The notes: generated from the sequence alone by a model not told the origin. 64,000 bases of DNA from Bifidobacterium erythrocebi (GCF_012932675.1 NZ_JAAIIF010000008.1:62001-126000); one strand, 5' to 3'. Shown: positions 10,201 to 18,567, numbered from the stretch's first letter. Translations and numbers: made by a program.

Positions 10201-10398
10201 GCCCGCAACGGCAACTACCTGTGGTCCGGGCGCGTGACGCAGGCGGATATTCTGCCCGACGACATCTATTCACTGGGCGGCATCGCCGTGTATCTCGGGT
10301 ATGACGCGAACCGCGGCCAGCATTTCGAGAACGACCTGCTGGCCATGATGCGCAAAAGCCGCGATGTGACGGAACGGCTGTTCTACGGGCGCGAGTAA
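7294..10398 (+). CDS. glnE: Bifunctional glutamine synthetase adenylyltransferase/deadenylase GlnE
   Basis: A 1034-residue protein made of two nucleotidyltransferase-like halves. It adds AMP to glutamine synthetase or removes it, according to nitrogen status. Catalytic-type motifs occur twice: GAQELNYVSDVDLIY near residue 228 and GGGEVNFSSDADVIIIY near residue 755. Each is followed by DGGLRPEGKDGPLVR or DMDLRPEGKNGPLVR, and each half continues with a helical region. The length fits full-length actinobacterial GlnE. ATG at 7294 is the first in-frame start after the upstream hairpin. No glutamine synthetase gene is in the window. Confidence 0.95.
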   Translation: MTVNERFQPSSMDLIRAGLQDLEAARRLLGQLGANGISEEHLKTVLASLSNACDPDTALTNLVTIVNATISRGEPLDGIMPDQQAFERMITVLGVSDAMGKLMRFHPDLVQAASSDVDNTYLYNHAQRRASMLRAIGADPDEMDAPESSMELADAATALRVTYYRQLAAIMAQDATAPDPCIAQPTISRELSDLADAALEGALAIARHEVEGSEHVRFVVIGMGKLGAQELNYVSDVDLIYAVEPADDAVGSQELFRIGTKMGTTMQRVCQSVIMGVAVPALWQIDGGLRPEGKDGPLVRTIESHKGYYEQWAESWEFQALLKARPVAGDRALGQAYMDMTRPFVWSASRRDNFVYDCQQMRKRVENLIAPPLKDREIKLGRGGLRDVEFTVQMLQLVHGRSDESLRTRSTLESLRRLSDGGYVSRKQAARLAADYRFERVLEHRQQMWALKRTHLFPDMGAANIGGLERKRDIDVDELSRNQELRRVARAFHLHPEELVERYDETRREVRHLHLDIYYRPMLPISAQLDEDQVQLSDQAAEERFSSIGFGDPQSAMRHVAALTSGISRAAKINRIILPAVLEWLGEGQNPDMGLLNWRKLEEHFGSDSDYLGFLRDSSSAAQRLCHVLSNSRFLGDALNKSVESVTWMGEDDELTCRSRASLDVQCHSSLERNAWDINDFATSMRAMRRHEIERIGLGWMSGVIADDVSLRGMTDVYDAIIDAALRWSVRHVMSDKGVDEQPAVISVIGMGRYGGGEVNFSSDADVIIIYRPADGVADEDAFDFARKVQENMRAILQGPTTIEPKIELDMDLRPEGKNGPLVRSYASCEEYYRSWASTWEHQALLRARYAAGDEQLAKDFLHNIADPLRYPQSDLTETQLGEIRKLKARMEAERLPRGVRRDRHLKLGKGGLSDIEWTVQLMQLRHAAGHEGLRVNSTLPALGELERLKLIDAADAAVLRKAWCMCTAARNGNYLWSGRVTQADILPDDIYSLGGIAVYLGYDANRGQHFENDLLAMMRKSRDVTERLFYGRE

Positions 10399-10453
10399 AC
10401 GAGCGCCATATGGCGGGGCGATGCGCCGCGCCGTTGAAAAACCATTGACAAAA

Positions 10454-10504
10454 GACGCCGATGGGCGTCCATCCCTCGAACGGGGGCGGACGCCCATCGG
10501 CGTC
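10454..10504. terminator. Strong bidirectional hairpin between glnE and a convergent gene
   Basis: Perfect 17-bp stem GACGCCGATGGGCGTCC (10454-10470) with 10488-10504. It is preceded by AAAAG on the left and sits between the converging glnE and the membrane protein gene. Confidence 0.8.
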
Positions 10505-10535
10505 TGCATATGGGCAGCGTCCTGGCTGCTCTGCG

Positions 10536-10790
10536 TCAGCGTACGTACATCGACAGCACGATGGACACCGCGGCTACCAGCACGGCGGTCGCGACGGCCA
10601 GCTGACGTGTTCCGTGCTTCTTCGTGCCGAACACCGTGATCAGGCCGATGAGCGCGAACACGATGGATAGGTCCACGAGAATGGAGCAGAAGAACTGGGA
10701 AGCTATCGCGGATTTCGCGAACGCCAGCGGAATGGCCAGGATCGCAAGCACGATGGCCGTGATGGAACTTTTCGACAATGGCTTCTTCAT
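10536..10790 (-). CDS. Small hypothetical membrane protein (84 aa)
   Basis: An 84-residue protein with a basic N-terminus (MKKPLSKSS) and three predicted transmembrane segments at about 9-28, 34-54 and 62-82. A short KKHGTR loop lies before the last segment. I do not recognise a family. It is read away from pyrB. The intergenic region between them holds an 11-bp tandem repeat (10863-10884) that lies upstream of this gene in the sense of its own transcription. It converges on glnE with the 10454-10504 hairpin between them. The hydrophobic pattern and codon use argue for a real gene. Confidence 0.6.
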   Translation of the reverse strand: MKKPLSKSSITAIVLAILAIPLAFAKSAIASQFFCSILVDLSIVFALIGLITVFGTKKHGTRQLAVATAVLVAAVSIVLSMYVR

Positions 10791-10862
10791 ATCTTCAATG
10801 ATTTAACTTTCCCCTGACATCCGTGTCTCGCCCGCACCGGCGCGGGGTTCAGGGACCGGATG

Positions 10863-10884
10863 CGCGGTGAACACGCGGTGAACA
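10863..10884 (-). promoter_or_regulatory. Tandem 11-bp repeat resembling an actinobacterial PHO box
   Basis: CGCGGTGAACA occurs twice back to back (10863-10873, 10874-10884). On the minus strand this reads as two GTTCACC cores 11 bp apart, which is the unit of PhoP-bound PHO boxes described in Streptomyces. It sits between the divergent membrane-protein gene and pyrB. The assignment is by resemblance only. Confidence 0.5.
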
Positions 10885-10905
10885 TCGTGGGTCAGTGGCT
10901 CGCCC

Positions 10906-10934
10906 TATAGTTGGCTAGGTCACTTCGAGTGGCC
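10906..10934 (+). promoter_or_regulatory. pyr cluster promoter -10 and 5'-end hairpin
   Basis: TATAGT at 10906-10911 is a good -10. Transcription would start near 10918, exactly where the hairpin GGTCACT/AGTGGCC (10918-10934, loop TCG) begins. No convincing -35 is seen, which fits a promoter that needs an activator. Confidence 0.4.
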
Positions 10935-10953
10935 ACCTTCAACCACAAGTTGC

Positions 10954-11967
10954 ATGAAAGGTGAGCCGTTGTCTTCAGAACTCGAACCGGCGATCGAAAC
11001 GCCGATGGTCGGTAAAAGCGTTATCACTCTTGATGATTTGTCCGTGGGGCAGATTCGGGAGATGCTTCATAAAGCGCAATACATTGATTCTCATCGTAAG
11101 GAAGTGGCGCACACCTGCGAAGGCAGGGTGCTCGCCACTTTGTTTTATGAGCCGAGCACGCGCACTCGCCTGAGCTTCGAAACGGCCATGCTGCGCCTGG
11201 GCGGCAAGGTTATCGGATTCGCCGGCGCCCAGCTGGCCTCCGTGACCAAGGGCGAGACCATCGCCGACACCCTGAAGACCGTCTCCAACTACGTGGACGT
11301 GGTCGCCATCCGCCACCCGAAGGAAGGTGCCGCGCTCGTCGCGGCCCGTGCCGCCTCGGTCCCGGTCATCAACGCCGGCGACGGCGGTCACATGCACCCG
11401 ACGCAGACCCTGGCCGATCTGGCCACGCTGCAGTCCCGCTTCGGCCGCGTCACCAACCTGACCGTCGGCCTGTGCGGCGATCTGACCTTCGGCCGCACCG
11501 TGCACTCCCTGATCGAGACGCTGTGCCGCTTCGGCAACGTGAACTTCGTGCTCATCAGCCCCGACGAGCTCAAGACCCCGCAGTACGTGCTCGACCGCAT
11601 CGACGCGACGCCGTCCTGCTCCTACGTCGAGGTCAAGGATCTCGTCTCCGTCATCGGCGATCTTGACGTACTGTACATGACCCGCGTGCAGAAGGAACGC
11701 TTCTTCAACGAGGACGACTACCTGCGCCTGCGCGACACCTACATCCTCGACGAGGCCAAGATGAAGAAGGCCAAGCCCGACATGGCCGTGCTGCACCCGC
11801 TGCCGCGCGTCAACGAGATCGCCGTCGAGGTGGACGACGACCCGCGCGCCGCCTATTTCGAACAGGTCAAGAACGGCATGCTCATGCGCATGGCGCTGGA
11901 AAGCTCGGTGGTCGGCGACGAACTGCCGGGATACGAACCGTTGGAAGCCAAGGAGGTACAGGCCTGA
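10954..11967 (+). CDS. pyrB: Aspartate carbamoyltransferase catalytic chain PyrB
   Basis: Up to 337 residues. It joins carbamoyl phosphate to aspartate, the first committed pyrimidine step. The carbamoyl-phosphate-binding motif EPSTRTRLSFE is at 66-76, with later family blocks GDGGHMHPTQTLADL and LHPLPRVNEI. The start is uncertain. ATG 10954 has no clear ribosome site, whereas TTG at 10969 is preceded by AAAGGTGAG at good spacing, and a later ATG (MVGKSVIT) would match shorter homologues. The stop overlaps the pyrI start, so PyrB and PyrI are probably made in balance for the ATCase holoenzyme. Confidence 0.95.
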   Translation: MKGEPLSSELEPAIETPMVGKSVITLDDLSVGQIREMLHKAQYIDSHRKEVAHTCEGRVLATLFYEPSTRTRLSFETAMLRLGGKVIGFAGAQLASVTKGETIADTLKTVSNYVDVVAIRHPKEGAALVAARAASVPVINAGDGGHMHPTQTLADLATLQSRFGRVTNLTVGLCGDLTFGRTVHSLIETLCRFGNVNFVLISPDELKTPQYVLDRIDATPSCSYVEVKDLVSVIGDLDVLYMTRVQKERFFNEDDYLRLRDTYILDEAKMKKAKPDMAVLHPLPRVNEIAVEVDDDPRAAYFEQVKNGMLMRMALESSVVGDELPGYEPLEAKEVQA

Positions 11968-12386
11968 TGGAAGTCACCAGCATCCAGAACGGCATCATCA
12001 TCGATCACGTGCCGGCAGGCACCGCGCTCAAGGTGCTCGAATACCTGAAGATCGACCCGTCCAAGACCAAGCTCGCGCTGATCATGAACACCGACAGCCA
12101 TCTGTATGGCACCAAGGACATCATCAAGATCGAGGACGAGACCGAGTCCATCGATCTCGACGTGCTGGGCCTCGTGGCCCGCACCGCCACCGTCGGCATC
12201 GTGCGCGGCGGCAAGATCGTCGAGAAGAAGAAGCCGACGCTGCCCGAGCATGTGGTGAACATCATCAAATGCGTGAACCCGCGCTGCGTGACCACCACCG
12301 AACCCGCCGTGCAGATGTTCCACCTGGTGCACTCCGACCGCCAGGAATACCGCTGTGACTACTGCGACGAGGAAGCGAAGTTCTGA
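11967..12386 (+). CDS. pyrI: Aspartate carbamoyltransferase regulatory chain PyrI
   Basis: A 139-residue regulatory subunit of ATCase, which binds nucleotides and transmits allosteric control to PyrB. The N-terminal part is the nucleotide-binding fold. The C-terminal zinc domain has all four cysteines: Cys102, Cys107, Cys130 and Cys133 (KCVNPRCV, YRCDYCDEE). Its ATG shares one base with the pyrB stop. Presence of pyrI implies an enteric-type, allosterically controlled ATCase. Confidence 0.95.
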   Translation: MEVTSIQNGIIIDHVPAGTALKVLEYLKIDPSKTKLALIMNTDSHLYGTKDIIKIEDETESIDLDVLGLVARTATVGIVRGGKIVEKKKPTLPEHVVNIIKCVNPRCVTTTEPAVQMFHLVHSDRQEYRCDYCDEEAKF

Positions 12387-12389
12387 TCC

Positions 12390-13823
12390 ATGGCCATCAC
12401 CCTTCACGACATCACCGTCTGGGACACCGGTGAGCGCATCGACCTCATCGTCGACGATTCGCCCGATGCGCTGGCCGAGAAGCCGGTCGGTACGGACGTC
12501 GACGCCTCCGGGCTGACGCTGGCGCCGGGATTCGCCGATCCGCACGTGCATTTCCGCGACCCCGGACAGACCTACAAGGAATCCATGGTCTCCGGGTGCG
12601 CGGCATCCGCCTCGGGCGGCTACACGAACGTGCTCGTCATGCCCAACACCGTGCCCGCGATGGACGGCGAGACGCTGGACGATCCGATGGCTCCCGGCGC
12701 GAAGGAGGTGCTGGACGCCGGCTATACCGGTGTGATCGACTATCTGCAGCATTACGAGGCCGCGCACGGCGTCAAGCTGCCGGTCAACTACGATCTGTGT
12801 GTGTGCGCATCCAAGGGACGTGCGGGCCATGAGGCCACCGAGGTCGCCAAGTGGCGTCGCTATATGCCCGGCGAGGACACCGCGAACAAGGATGAATACC
12901 AGCTCGCGCATCCCGTCACCGCCATCAGCGACGACGGCGCCGCCGTCACCCCGGCGATCCTCGACCAGGTGCTTGCCAACACCAAGGAATCCGGCCTGTA
13001 CCTGATCGAGCATTGCGAGCATCACGATACGGGCGCCGTCAACGAGGGCCCCGTATCCCGTGAACTCGGCGTGCCGGGCATCCCCGAGGACACCGAGCTC
13101 GCCATCGTCGCGCGCGACATCGAGAAGGTGCGCGAGACCGGCGTCCATGTGCACTTCCAGCATGTGAGCACGGCGATCTCCTTCAAGGCGATCCGCGCCG
13201 CCAAGGCCGAAGGACTGCCCATCACCTGCGAGACCGCGCCCCACTACATCGCGCTGAGCGACGAGGCGCTGCTCAAGTACGGCACGCTCGCCAAGATGAA
13301 CCCGCCGCTGCGCAGCGAAGCCGACCGTCAGGCCACCATCGAGGCCATCGCGGACGGCACCGTCGACATGCTCGCCACCGATCATGCGCCGCACACGCTC
13401 GCGGAAAAGCAGCTCGGCTTCCTCGAAGCGCCCAACGGCATCATCGGATTGGAATGCGCGTACGGCGTATGCCACAAGGTGCTGGTGGACGGCGGCTTCA
13501 TCTCCGACAAGCGTCTGATCGAACTGATGGCGACCGAGCCGACGAAGCTGATGGGCCACACGCCCACCGACATCGCCGCGCTGCTCGACGCGCAGCAGGA
13601 TGCCGCGCACGCCGAGGGCACAGGCAAGCGGGTGCTCGACCTGCGCGGGTGCGACGACGGTACGGAAATCGGCCTGGTCGTGCTCGACACGGCGCAGCAG
13701 TGGACGGTCGACCCCGAACGCTTCCACTCCAAGGCGCGCAACACCCCGTTCGGCGGATGGCAGGTCTCCGGCCGCCCGCTCGCGACCGTCATCGGCTCGA
13801 CACTGGCGTTCAGCCGCCTGTAA
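12390..13823 (+). CDS. pyrC: Dihydroorotase PyrC (type I amidohydrolase)
   Basis: A 477-residue zinc-dependent amidohydrolase that closes carbamoyl aspartate to dihydroorotate. The metal motif HVHFRDPGQTYKE starts at residue 52, and the C-terminal metal/proton-transfer motif ATDHAPH includes Asp331. It is somewhat longer than the usual 425-450 residues because of extra sequence near 395-415 (DAQQDAAHAEGTGKR). ATG at 12390 is 3 bases after the pyrI stop, with GAGGAAG inside the upstream gene serving as ribosome site. Confidence 0.95.
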   Translation: MAITLHDITVWDTGERIDLIVDDSPDALAEKPVGTDVDASGLTLAPGFADPHVHFRDPGQTYKESMVSGCAASASGGYTNVLVMPNTVPAMDGETLDDPMAPGAKEVLDAGYTGVIDYLQHYEAAHGVKLPVNYDLCVCASKGRAGHEATEVAKWRRYMPGEDTANKDEYQLAHPVTAISDDGAAVTPAILDQVLANTKESGLYLIEHCEHHDTGAVNEGPVSRELGVPGIPEDTELAIVARDIEKVRETGVHVHFQHVSTAISFKAIRAAKAEGLPITCETAPHYIALSDEALLKYGTLAKMNPPLRSEADRQATIEAIADGTVDMLATDHAPHTLAEKQLGFLEAPNGIIGLECAYGVCHKVLVDGGFISDKRLIELMATEPTKLMGHTPTDIAALLDAQQDAAHAEGTGKRVLDLRGCDDGTEIGLVVLDTAQQWTVDPERFHSKARNTPFGGWQVSGRPLATVIGSTLAFSRL

Positions 13824-13849
13824 GCCGAACCAGCGAAAGGAAAAAGAAT

Positions 13850-14797
13850 ATGGATCGTCTTATCGAAGCGATCGCCGAGACGCAGAACCCCAGCGTCGTC
13901 GGCCTCGACCCGACCGAAGCGCTGGTGCCGGCCCAAGTGGTGGCATCCTTCGCCGACGAGGTCCGTGAATCCGTCGAAAGCGAGGAGGAACTGCCCGCAG
14001 CCCAGCTGGCCGTCGCCTACTTCGAGTTCAACCGCACCATCATCGACGCCGTCGCGGGGATCGTTCCCGCCGTCAAGCCGCAGATCGCCATGTACGAGGC
14101 GCTCGGCCCGGCTGGCGTGGACGTGTACGCCATGACCTGCGAATACGCGCGCGAACGCGGACTGTACGTGCTGGCCGACGCCAAGCGCGGCGACATCGGC
14201 TCCACGGCCGCGGCCTATGCCCGCATGCTCACCGGCGTGGGGGAGCACGACCCGTGGAACATCGACGCCATCACCGTCAACCCGTACCTCGGCACCGACG
14301 GCATCACGCCGTTCGTCGACGCCGCGGCGCAGACCGACAAGGACCTGTTCGTGCTGGTGCGCACCTCCAACCCGTCCTCCAGCGAGCTGCAGATGCTCGA
14401 CCTCGCCGACGGCACGAAGGTGTACGAGCATGTGGGCGATCTGGTGGAAGGCTGGGGCGCCGAAACAATCGGGAAGTATGGTTACTCCCGAGTCGGTGCC
14501 GTGGTCGGGGCCACCCATCCGGAGGAAGGCAAGGCGTTGCGCAAGCGCATGCCGCACACGTTCTTCCTCGTGCCGGGCTATGGCGCGCAAGGCGGTACCG
14601 CCGCCGATGTGCGCGGCATGTTCGACGCGGACGGTTCCGGCGCGATCGTCAACTCCTCGCGCGGCATCATCGGCGCGTGGAGGAAGAGCGGCAAATACAG
14701 CGACACGATGAGCGCCTCCGAGGCGCTCGAACTGGTCGGTGAGACCGCGCAGGCCGCGGCGATCGACATGCGCGATAATCTGAGAGCAGTACTGTAA
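13850..14797 (+). CDS. pyrF: Orotidine 5'-phosphate decarboxylase PyrF (type 2)
   Basis: A 315-residue enzyme that converts OMP to UMP. The catalytic block DAKRGDIGST (residues 110-119, Lys112) is the type 2 OMPDC signature, together with the longer overall length. The frame stays open far upstream inside pyrC. The true start is ATG 13850, because it follows GAAAGGAAAAAG and the protein there begins MDRLIEAIAETQNP like its homologues. It sits 26 bases after pyrC. Confidence 0.94.
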   Translation: MDRLIEAIAETQNPSVVGLDPTEALVPAQVVASFADEVRESVESEEELPAAQLAVAYFEFNRTIIDAVAGIVPAVKPQIAMYEALGPAGVDVYAMTCEYARERGLYVLADAKRGDIGSTAAAYARMLTGVGEHDPWNIDAITVNPYLGTDGITPFVDAAAQTDKDLFVLVRTSNPSSSELQMLDLADGTKVYEHVGDLVEGWGAETIGKYGYSRVGAVVGATHPEEGKALRKRMPHTFFLVPGYGAQGGTAADVRGMFDADGSGAIVNSSRGIIGAWRKSGKYSDTMSASEALELVGETAQAAAIDMRDNLRAVL

Positions 14798-14813
14798 GCG
14801 AAGAGGAGAGAAC

Positions 14814-15638
14814 ATGACGTTCACCCGCACATATGATGTGGTGGACGAGGCCGTCGCCGCAGGGTATTTCCCGCCGCGTCACCCCGTTACCATCACCGCC
14901 ATCGAAGAGCTCACCACGGGTGTTGTCCGTATGGCGTTCAAGGACCCGTACATCGCCGAGCACGCCCGTCCGGCGCAGTTCGTCAACCTGTTCACCGACA
15001 ACGAGATGATGCTCATGCCCCGTCCGTTCGGCGTGAGCGAGGTGAACGGCGACGAGGTGAGCATCATCTTCGCCGTGGTCGGCAAGGGCACCGAGAACCT
15101 CGCCGCCAAGCATGTGGGCGACAGCGTCGACGTGCTCGGACCTCTCGGCACGAAGCCCTTCTCCATCAAGGACAAGGCGCATTACGTGCTGGTCGCCGGC
15201 GGTCTGGGCGTTCCGCCGCTCATCTGCGCGGCGCAGAAGCTGCATGATGCCGGCGAGTCCAAGGTCACCGCGGTGTTCGGCTACCGTGACGAGAAGTTCG
15301 CGGACGACATCGTGGCACCGTACGTGGATTCGCTGCTGAGCATCGACAACGAGCACGGCAACGTCGTGACCCTGCTCGACCAGCTGGAATCCAATGGCGG
15401 CCTCACCGCCGAAGGCCTGGACACCGTGCTGCTGGCCTGCGGGCCGCTGCCGATGATGAAGGCCGTGGCCGCATGGGCCGCCAAGCGTGGCCTCGCCTGC
15501 CAGTTGAGCATGGAGCAGCGTATGGGCTGCGGCTACGGCACCTGCGTGCTGTGCACCATCGACACCGTGGACGGCAGACTCAAGGTCTGCTCCGATGGCC
15601 CGGTTTTCTCTCGTGAACAGTTGGGATGGGGTGAGTGA
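14814..15638 (+). CDS. pyrK: Dihydroorotate dehydrogenase electron transfer subunit PyrK
   Basis: A 274-residue FAD/[2Fe-2S] protein that passes electrons from dihydroorotate dehydrogenase PyrD to NAD+. The ferredoxin-reductase-like part has RPFGVSEV (flavin contact) and AGGLGVPP (nucleotide contact). The C-terminal cluster has GCGYGTCVLC and a further cysteine in VCSDGPVF, the four iron-sulfur ligands. It overlaps the pyrD frame if pyrD starts at GTG 15635. ATG 14814 follows GAAGAGGAGAG. Confidence 0.94.
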   Translation: MTFTRTYDVVDEAVAAGYFPPRHPVTITAIEELTTGVVRMAFKDPYIAEHARPAQFVNLFTDNEMMLMPRPFGVSEVNGDEVSIIFAVVGKGTENLAAKHVGDSVDVLGPLGTKPFSIKDKAHYVLVAGGLGVPPLICAAQKLHDAGESKVTAVFGYRDEKFADDIVAPYVDSLLSIDNEHGNVVTLLDQLESNGGLTAEGLDTVLLACGPLPMMKAVAAWAAKRGLACQLSMEQRMGCGYGTCVLCTIDTVDGRLKVCSDGPVFSREQLGWGE

Positions 15639-15640
15639 TC

Positions 15641-16594
15641 ATGACCGCAAACGATACCAATCACATCAATCTGTATGAGGACCATGAATGGAAGCACCCC
15701 ACCAAGGTGGCCGGTGTTCCGTGGAAGAATCCGGTGGGCACTGCTTCCGGCACCTTCCAGTATGCCGCCGTGCGCTGGTTCTATGATGTCAGCCAGCTCG
15801 GCGCGGTATGCACCAAGGGTGTTTCCCCGGTGCCGTGGGAGGGTAATCCCAGCCCGCGTACCACTGAAGGCCCTGCCAGCAATCTCAACGCGGTCGGTCT
15901 GCAGAATCCGGGTGTCGACCATTACCTGGTCGACGATCTGCCCAAGCTTAAGAAGATCGGTGCGACCGTCATCGCCAATGTGGCCGGCCATTGCGACGAG
16001 GATTACTGCGAGGTCGTGGCCAAGCTCGCCGACTGCGACGCGGACATGCTGGAGATCAACGTCAGCTGCCCGAATGTGACGCATGGCGGCATGAGCGTGG
16101 GCACCGATCCGGTCGCTCTGTCCAAGCTGATGGACAAGCTGCGCCCGATGACCGACAAGCCGATGATCGTCAAGCTCACCCCGAATGTCACCAACATCAC
16201 CGAGCCTGCCCGTGCCGCCGTCGAACATGGTGCCGACGCGCTGAGCATGATCAACACGTTGCTGGGCATGAGGCTGAACATCAAGACCGGCGAGCCGATC
16301 ATCGCCAATCGTACCGGCGGCGTGTCCGGCCCGGCTGTGCTGCCTGTGGGCATCGCTGCCGTTTATCGCGTGCGCACCGCGCTGCCTGAGGTGCCGATCA
16401 TCGGCATCGGCGGCATCGACACCGGCGAGAAGGCGTTGGAATACCTGTACGCCGGTGCCAACGCGGTCGAGGTCGGCGCCGCCGCCCTGTTCGATCCGGT
16501 CGCTCCGCTGCGCGTGGCGCGCGAGCTTGACGATCTGCTTGACGATCGTCCGGAGCTTGCGGCCAAGCTCGCCGCCGGGCAGACCTGGCGCTAA
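15641..16594 (+). CDS. pyrD: Dihydroorotate dehydrogenase catalytic subunit PyrD (class 1B)
   Basis: A 317-residue FMN-binding barrel enzyme that oxidises dihydroorotate to orotate. The catalytic cysteine is Cys143 in [11 protein letters not shown], the class 1 pattern. The adjacent PyrK makes it the NAD-linked 1B type. The C-terminal phosphate site reads [23 protein letters not shown] 15641 follows GGGGTGAG; an in-frame GTG at 15635 overlaps the pyrK stop and is an alternative. Being soluble and NAD-linked fits an anaerobe. Confidence 0.94.
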   Translation: MTANDTNHINLYEDHEWKHPTKVAGVPWKNPVGTASGTFQYAAVRWFYDVSQLGAVCTKGVSPVPWEGNPSPRTTEGPASNLNAVGLQNPGVDHYLVDDLPKLKKIGATVIANVAGHCDEDYCEVVAKLADCDADMLEINVSCPNVTHGGMSVGTDPVALSKLMDKLRPMTDKPMIVKLTPNVTNITEPARAAVEHGADALSMINTLLGMRLNIKTGEPIIANRTGGVSGPAVLPVGIAAVYRVRTALPEVPIIGIGGIDTGEKALEYLYAGANAVEVGAAALFDPVAPLRVARELDDLLDDRPELAAKLAAGQTWR

Positions 16595-16700
16595 GAGTCC
16601 GATGGGCATCTGGCGGCAGACGGATACATATGGCATGCCGACTCCCGCCGGATGCCGAGGCATATTTGAGTTTTCGATACAGAAACGGGAAAGGAAAGCA

Positions 16701-17396
16701 ATGGCTGAATCCCTCGATATTCGTTTTACACAGTTCCTGTTGGAATCCAAGGCGTTGAAGTTCGGCGAGTTCACGCTCAAGTCCGGCCGTAAGTCCCCGT
16801 ACTTCATCAATGCCGGTGCATTCAACGACGGCAGGAAGATCGCCACACTCGGCGCATTCTATGCGGAGAAGATCGCCGCCGAGATCGAGGCCGGCAACCT
16901 GCCGAACGACATCGACACCGTGTTCGGCCCGGCGTACAAGGGCATTCCGCTGGGCGTCTCCACCGCCATCGCGCTGACCTCCGCGCACGGCATGGAAGTC
17001 GGCTACACCTTCGACCGCAAGGAGAAGAAGGATCATGGCGACGGCGGCATGATGGTCGGCACGCAGCTCGTCGACGGCATGAAGGTGCTGCTCGTCGACG
17101 ACGTGATGACCGCCGGCACCGCCGTGCGCGAGGTCATCCCGAAGCTCAAGGCCGAAGCCGACGTCGAGGTGGTGGGCCTGGTGCTGAGCGTGGACCGCAT
17201 GGAGAAGACCAAGGATTCCGACACCTCCGCGGTGAAGGCCGTCGAGGCCGAGTTCGGATTCCCCGTGTTCTCCATCGCGAACGTGAAGGAGATCTTCGAG
17301 GCCGGCCAGCACATCGAGACCGCCGACGGCACCCCGTACGTGACGCCGCAGATCGCCGCGGCAGCCGAGGCGTATCTTGCGCAATACGGCGCCTGA
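16701..17396 (+). CDS. pyrE: Orotate phosphoribosyltransferase PyrE
   Basis: A 231-residue type I phosphoribosyltransferase that makes OMP from orotate and PRPP. The PRPP motif [13 protein letters not shown] is at about 129-141, and the N-terminus [19 protein letters not shown] is the family pattern. The frame extends upstream into pyrD, but ATG 16701 is preceded by GGGAAAGGAAAG and matches homologues. It is the last gene of the pyr cluster, 106 bases after pyrD. Confidence 0.95.
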   Translation: MAESLDIRFTQFLLESKALKFGEFTLKSGRKSPYFINAGAFNDGRKIATLGAFYAEKIAAEIEAGNLPNDIDTVFGPAYKGIPLGVSTAIALTSAHGMEVGYTFDRKEKKDHGDGGMMVGTQLVDGMKVLLVDDVMTAGTAVREVIPKLKAEADVEVVGLVLSVDRMEKTKDSDTSAVKAVEAEFGFPVFSIANVKEIFEAGQHIETADGTPYVTPQIAAAAEAYLAQYGA

Positions 17397-17455
17397 CCGA
17401 TTCGGCGCGATTATACGCGCATAGCATCGTATAGGCATCGTATAGGCATAGACGA

Positions 17456-17495
17456 GCGAGGGGCGTCGCACCGGGAATGGTGCGACGCCCCTCGC
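17456..17495. terminator. Bidirectional terminator between pyrE and lysR
   Basis: Perfect 17-bp stem GCGAGGGGCGTCGCACC (17456-17472) with 17479-17495 and a 6-base loop, between two convergent genes. A short repeat GCATCGTATAG precedes it. Confidence 0.85.
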
Positions 17496-17538
17496 TTATA
17501 TGATGCGGAAGCCGGCTTCCTTGAAGCCGCTGCTCCGA

Positions 17539-18462
17539 TCAGTCGATCAGCTTGTAGCCGTGGTCGGCGACGACCGACTTGAGCTTCTCCAGGTAGTTCT
17601 CCGCCGCGGTCGACAGTTTCGCGCGCTCGTTGGTAATCCAGCCGACCAGCATGGTCTCGTCGGAATCCAACGGTACGGTGACGATCTTCTCGTTGTTGAG
17701 ATCGCCGTTGTCGATGCCGGTGCACACCGTGTAGCCGTTCAGGCCGATGATGAAGTTCAGGATGGTGGCGCGGTCGGTCACGTTGATCTGCTTGGGGGAG
17801 TAGTCGGGCCAGACCGCCTCCTCGGCGAAGTAGAAGCTGCCGTCCTCGCCCTGCTCGTATTGGATGAAGGGGAACGGCTTCAGATCCTTCATGGTGATGA
17901 GCTTCTTCGTGGCGAGCGGATTGTCACGTGAGATGAACACGTGCAGCGGCGCGCGGAACAGCGGATGGAATTCCAGGTGCTTCTCGCGCAGCAGCTTGCC
18001 GATCACGTCCTTGTTGAAGTCCGACAGGTAGATGATGCCCAGGTCGGAGCGCATGTTGGCGACCGAGTCGATGATGTCGCGCGTACGGGTCTCGCGGATC
18101 GTGAACTCGTATTCGTCGGATTTGATGGAGTTGATCATCTCCACGAACGCCTCGACGGCGAACATGTAATGCTGCGTGGAGACGGTGCACAGCTGCTTGC
18201 GGGGCTTGGCGTTCTTGTAGCGTTCCTCAAGCAGGGACGCCTGGTCGAGCACCTGACGCGCGTAGGTGAGGAATTCGGCGCCGTCCACGGTCAGGGCGAT
18301 GCCCTGGGAGGAGCGGGTGAAGATCTCGATGCCGAGCTCCTTCTCCAGTTCCTTGACGGAAGAGCTCAATGCGGGCTGCGACACGTACAGCTCGTGGGAG
18401 GCCTCGTTCATCGAGCCGCATTCGACGATTTTGACGATGTACTTCAACTGCAGAAGGGTCAT
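17539..18462 (-). CDS. LysR family transcriptional regulator
   Basis: A 307-residue regulator. The N-terminal winged helix-turn-helix lies at about 1-60 (QLKYIVKIVECGSMNEASHE, then SQPALSSSVKELEKELG). A linker helix and a periplasmic-binding-like effector domain from about 90 complete the LysR plan. The effector and targets are unknown. The upstream region (18463-18567) contains two copies of TATACGGrATCGT, which could be its own operator. It is convergent with pyrE, so a role in pyrimidine control is possible but not shown. Confidence 0.9.
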   Translation of the reverse strand: MTLLQLKYIVKIVECGSMNEASHELYVSQPALSSSVKELEKELGIEIFTRSSQGIALTVDGAEFLTYARQVLDQASLLEERYKNAKPRKQLCTVSTQHYMFAVEAFVEMINSIKSDEYEFTIRETRTRDIIDSVANMRSDLGIIYLSDFNKDVIGKLLREKHLEFHPLFRAPLHVFISRDNPLATKKLITMKDLKPFPFIQYEQGEDGSFYFAEEAVWPDYSPKQINVTDRATILNFIIGLNGYTVCTGIDNGDLNNEKIVTVPLDSDETMLVGWITNERAKLSTAAENYLEKLKSVVADHGYKLID

Positions 18463-18521
18463 AAACTCAATCTATGACGGAGCGCTGACAACGAAGGCAG
18501 GCTGATAACGAGCCGTTCCGC

Positions 18522-18559
18522 TATACGGAATCGTGATACGGGGCGTTATACGGGATCGT
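18522..18559. repeat. Direct repeat TATACGGrATCGT upstream of lysR
   Basis: Copies at 18522-18534 and 18547-18559 differ at one base of 13 and lie 25 bp apart, 60-97 bp upstream of the lysR start. A small palindrome TTCCG/CGGAA overlaps the first copy. Confidence 0.5.
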
Positions 18560-18567
18560 CAGAGGTT

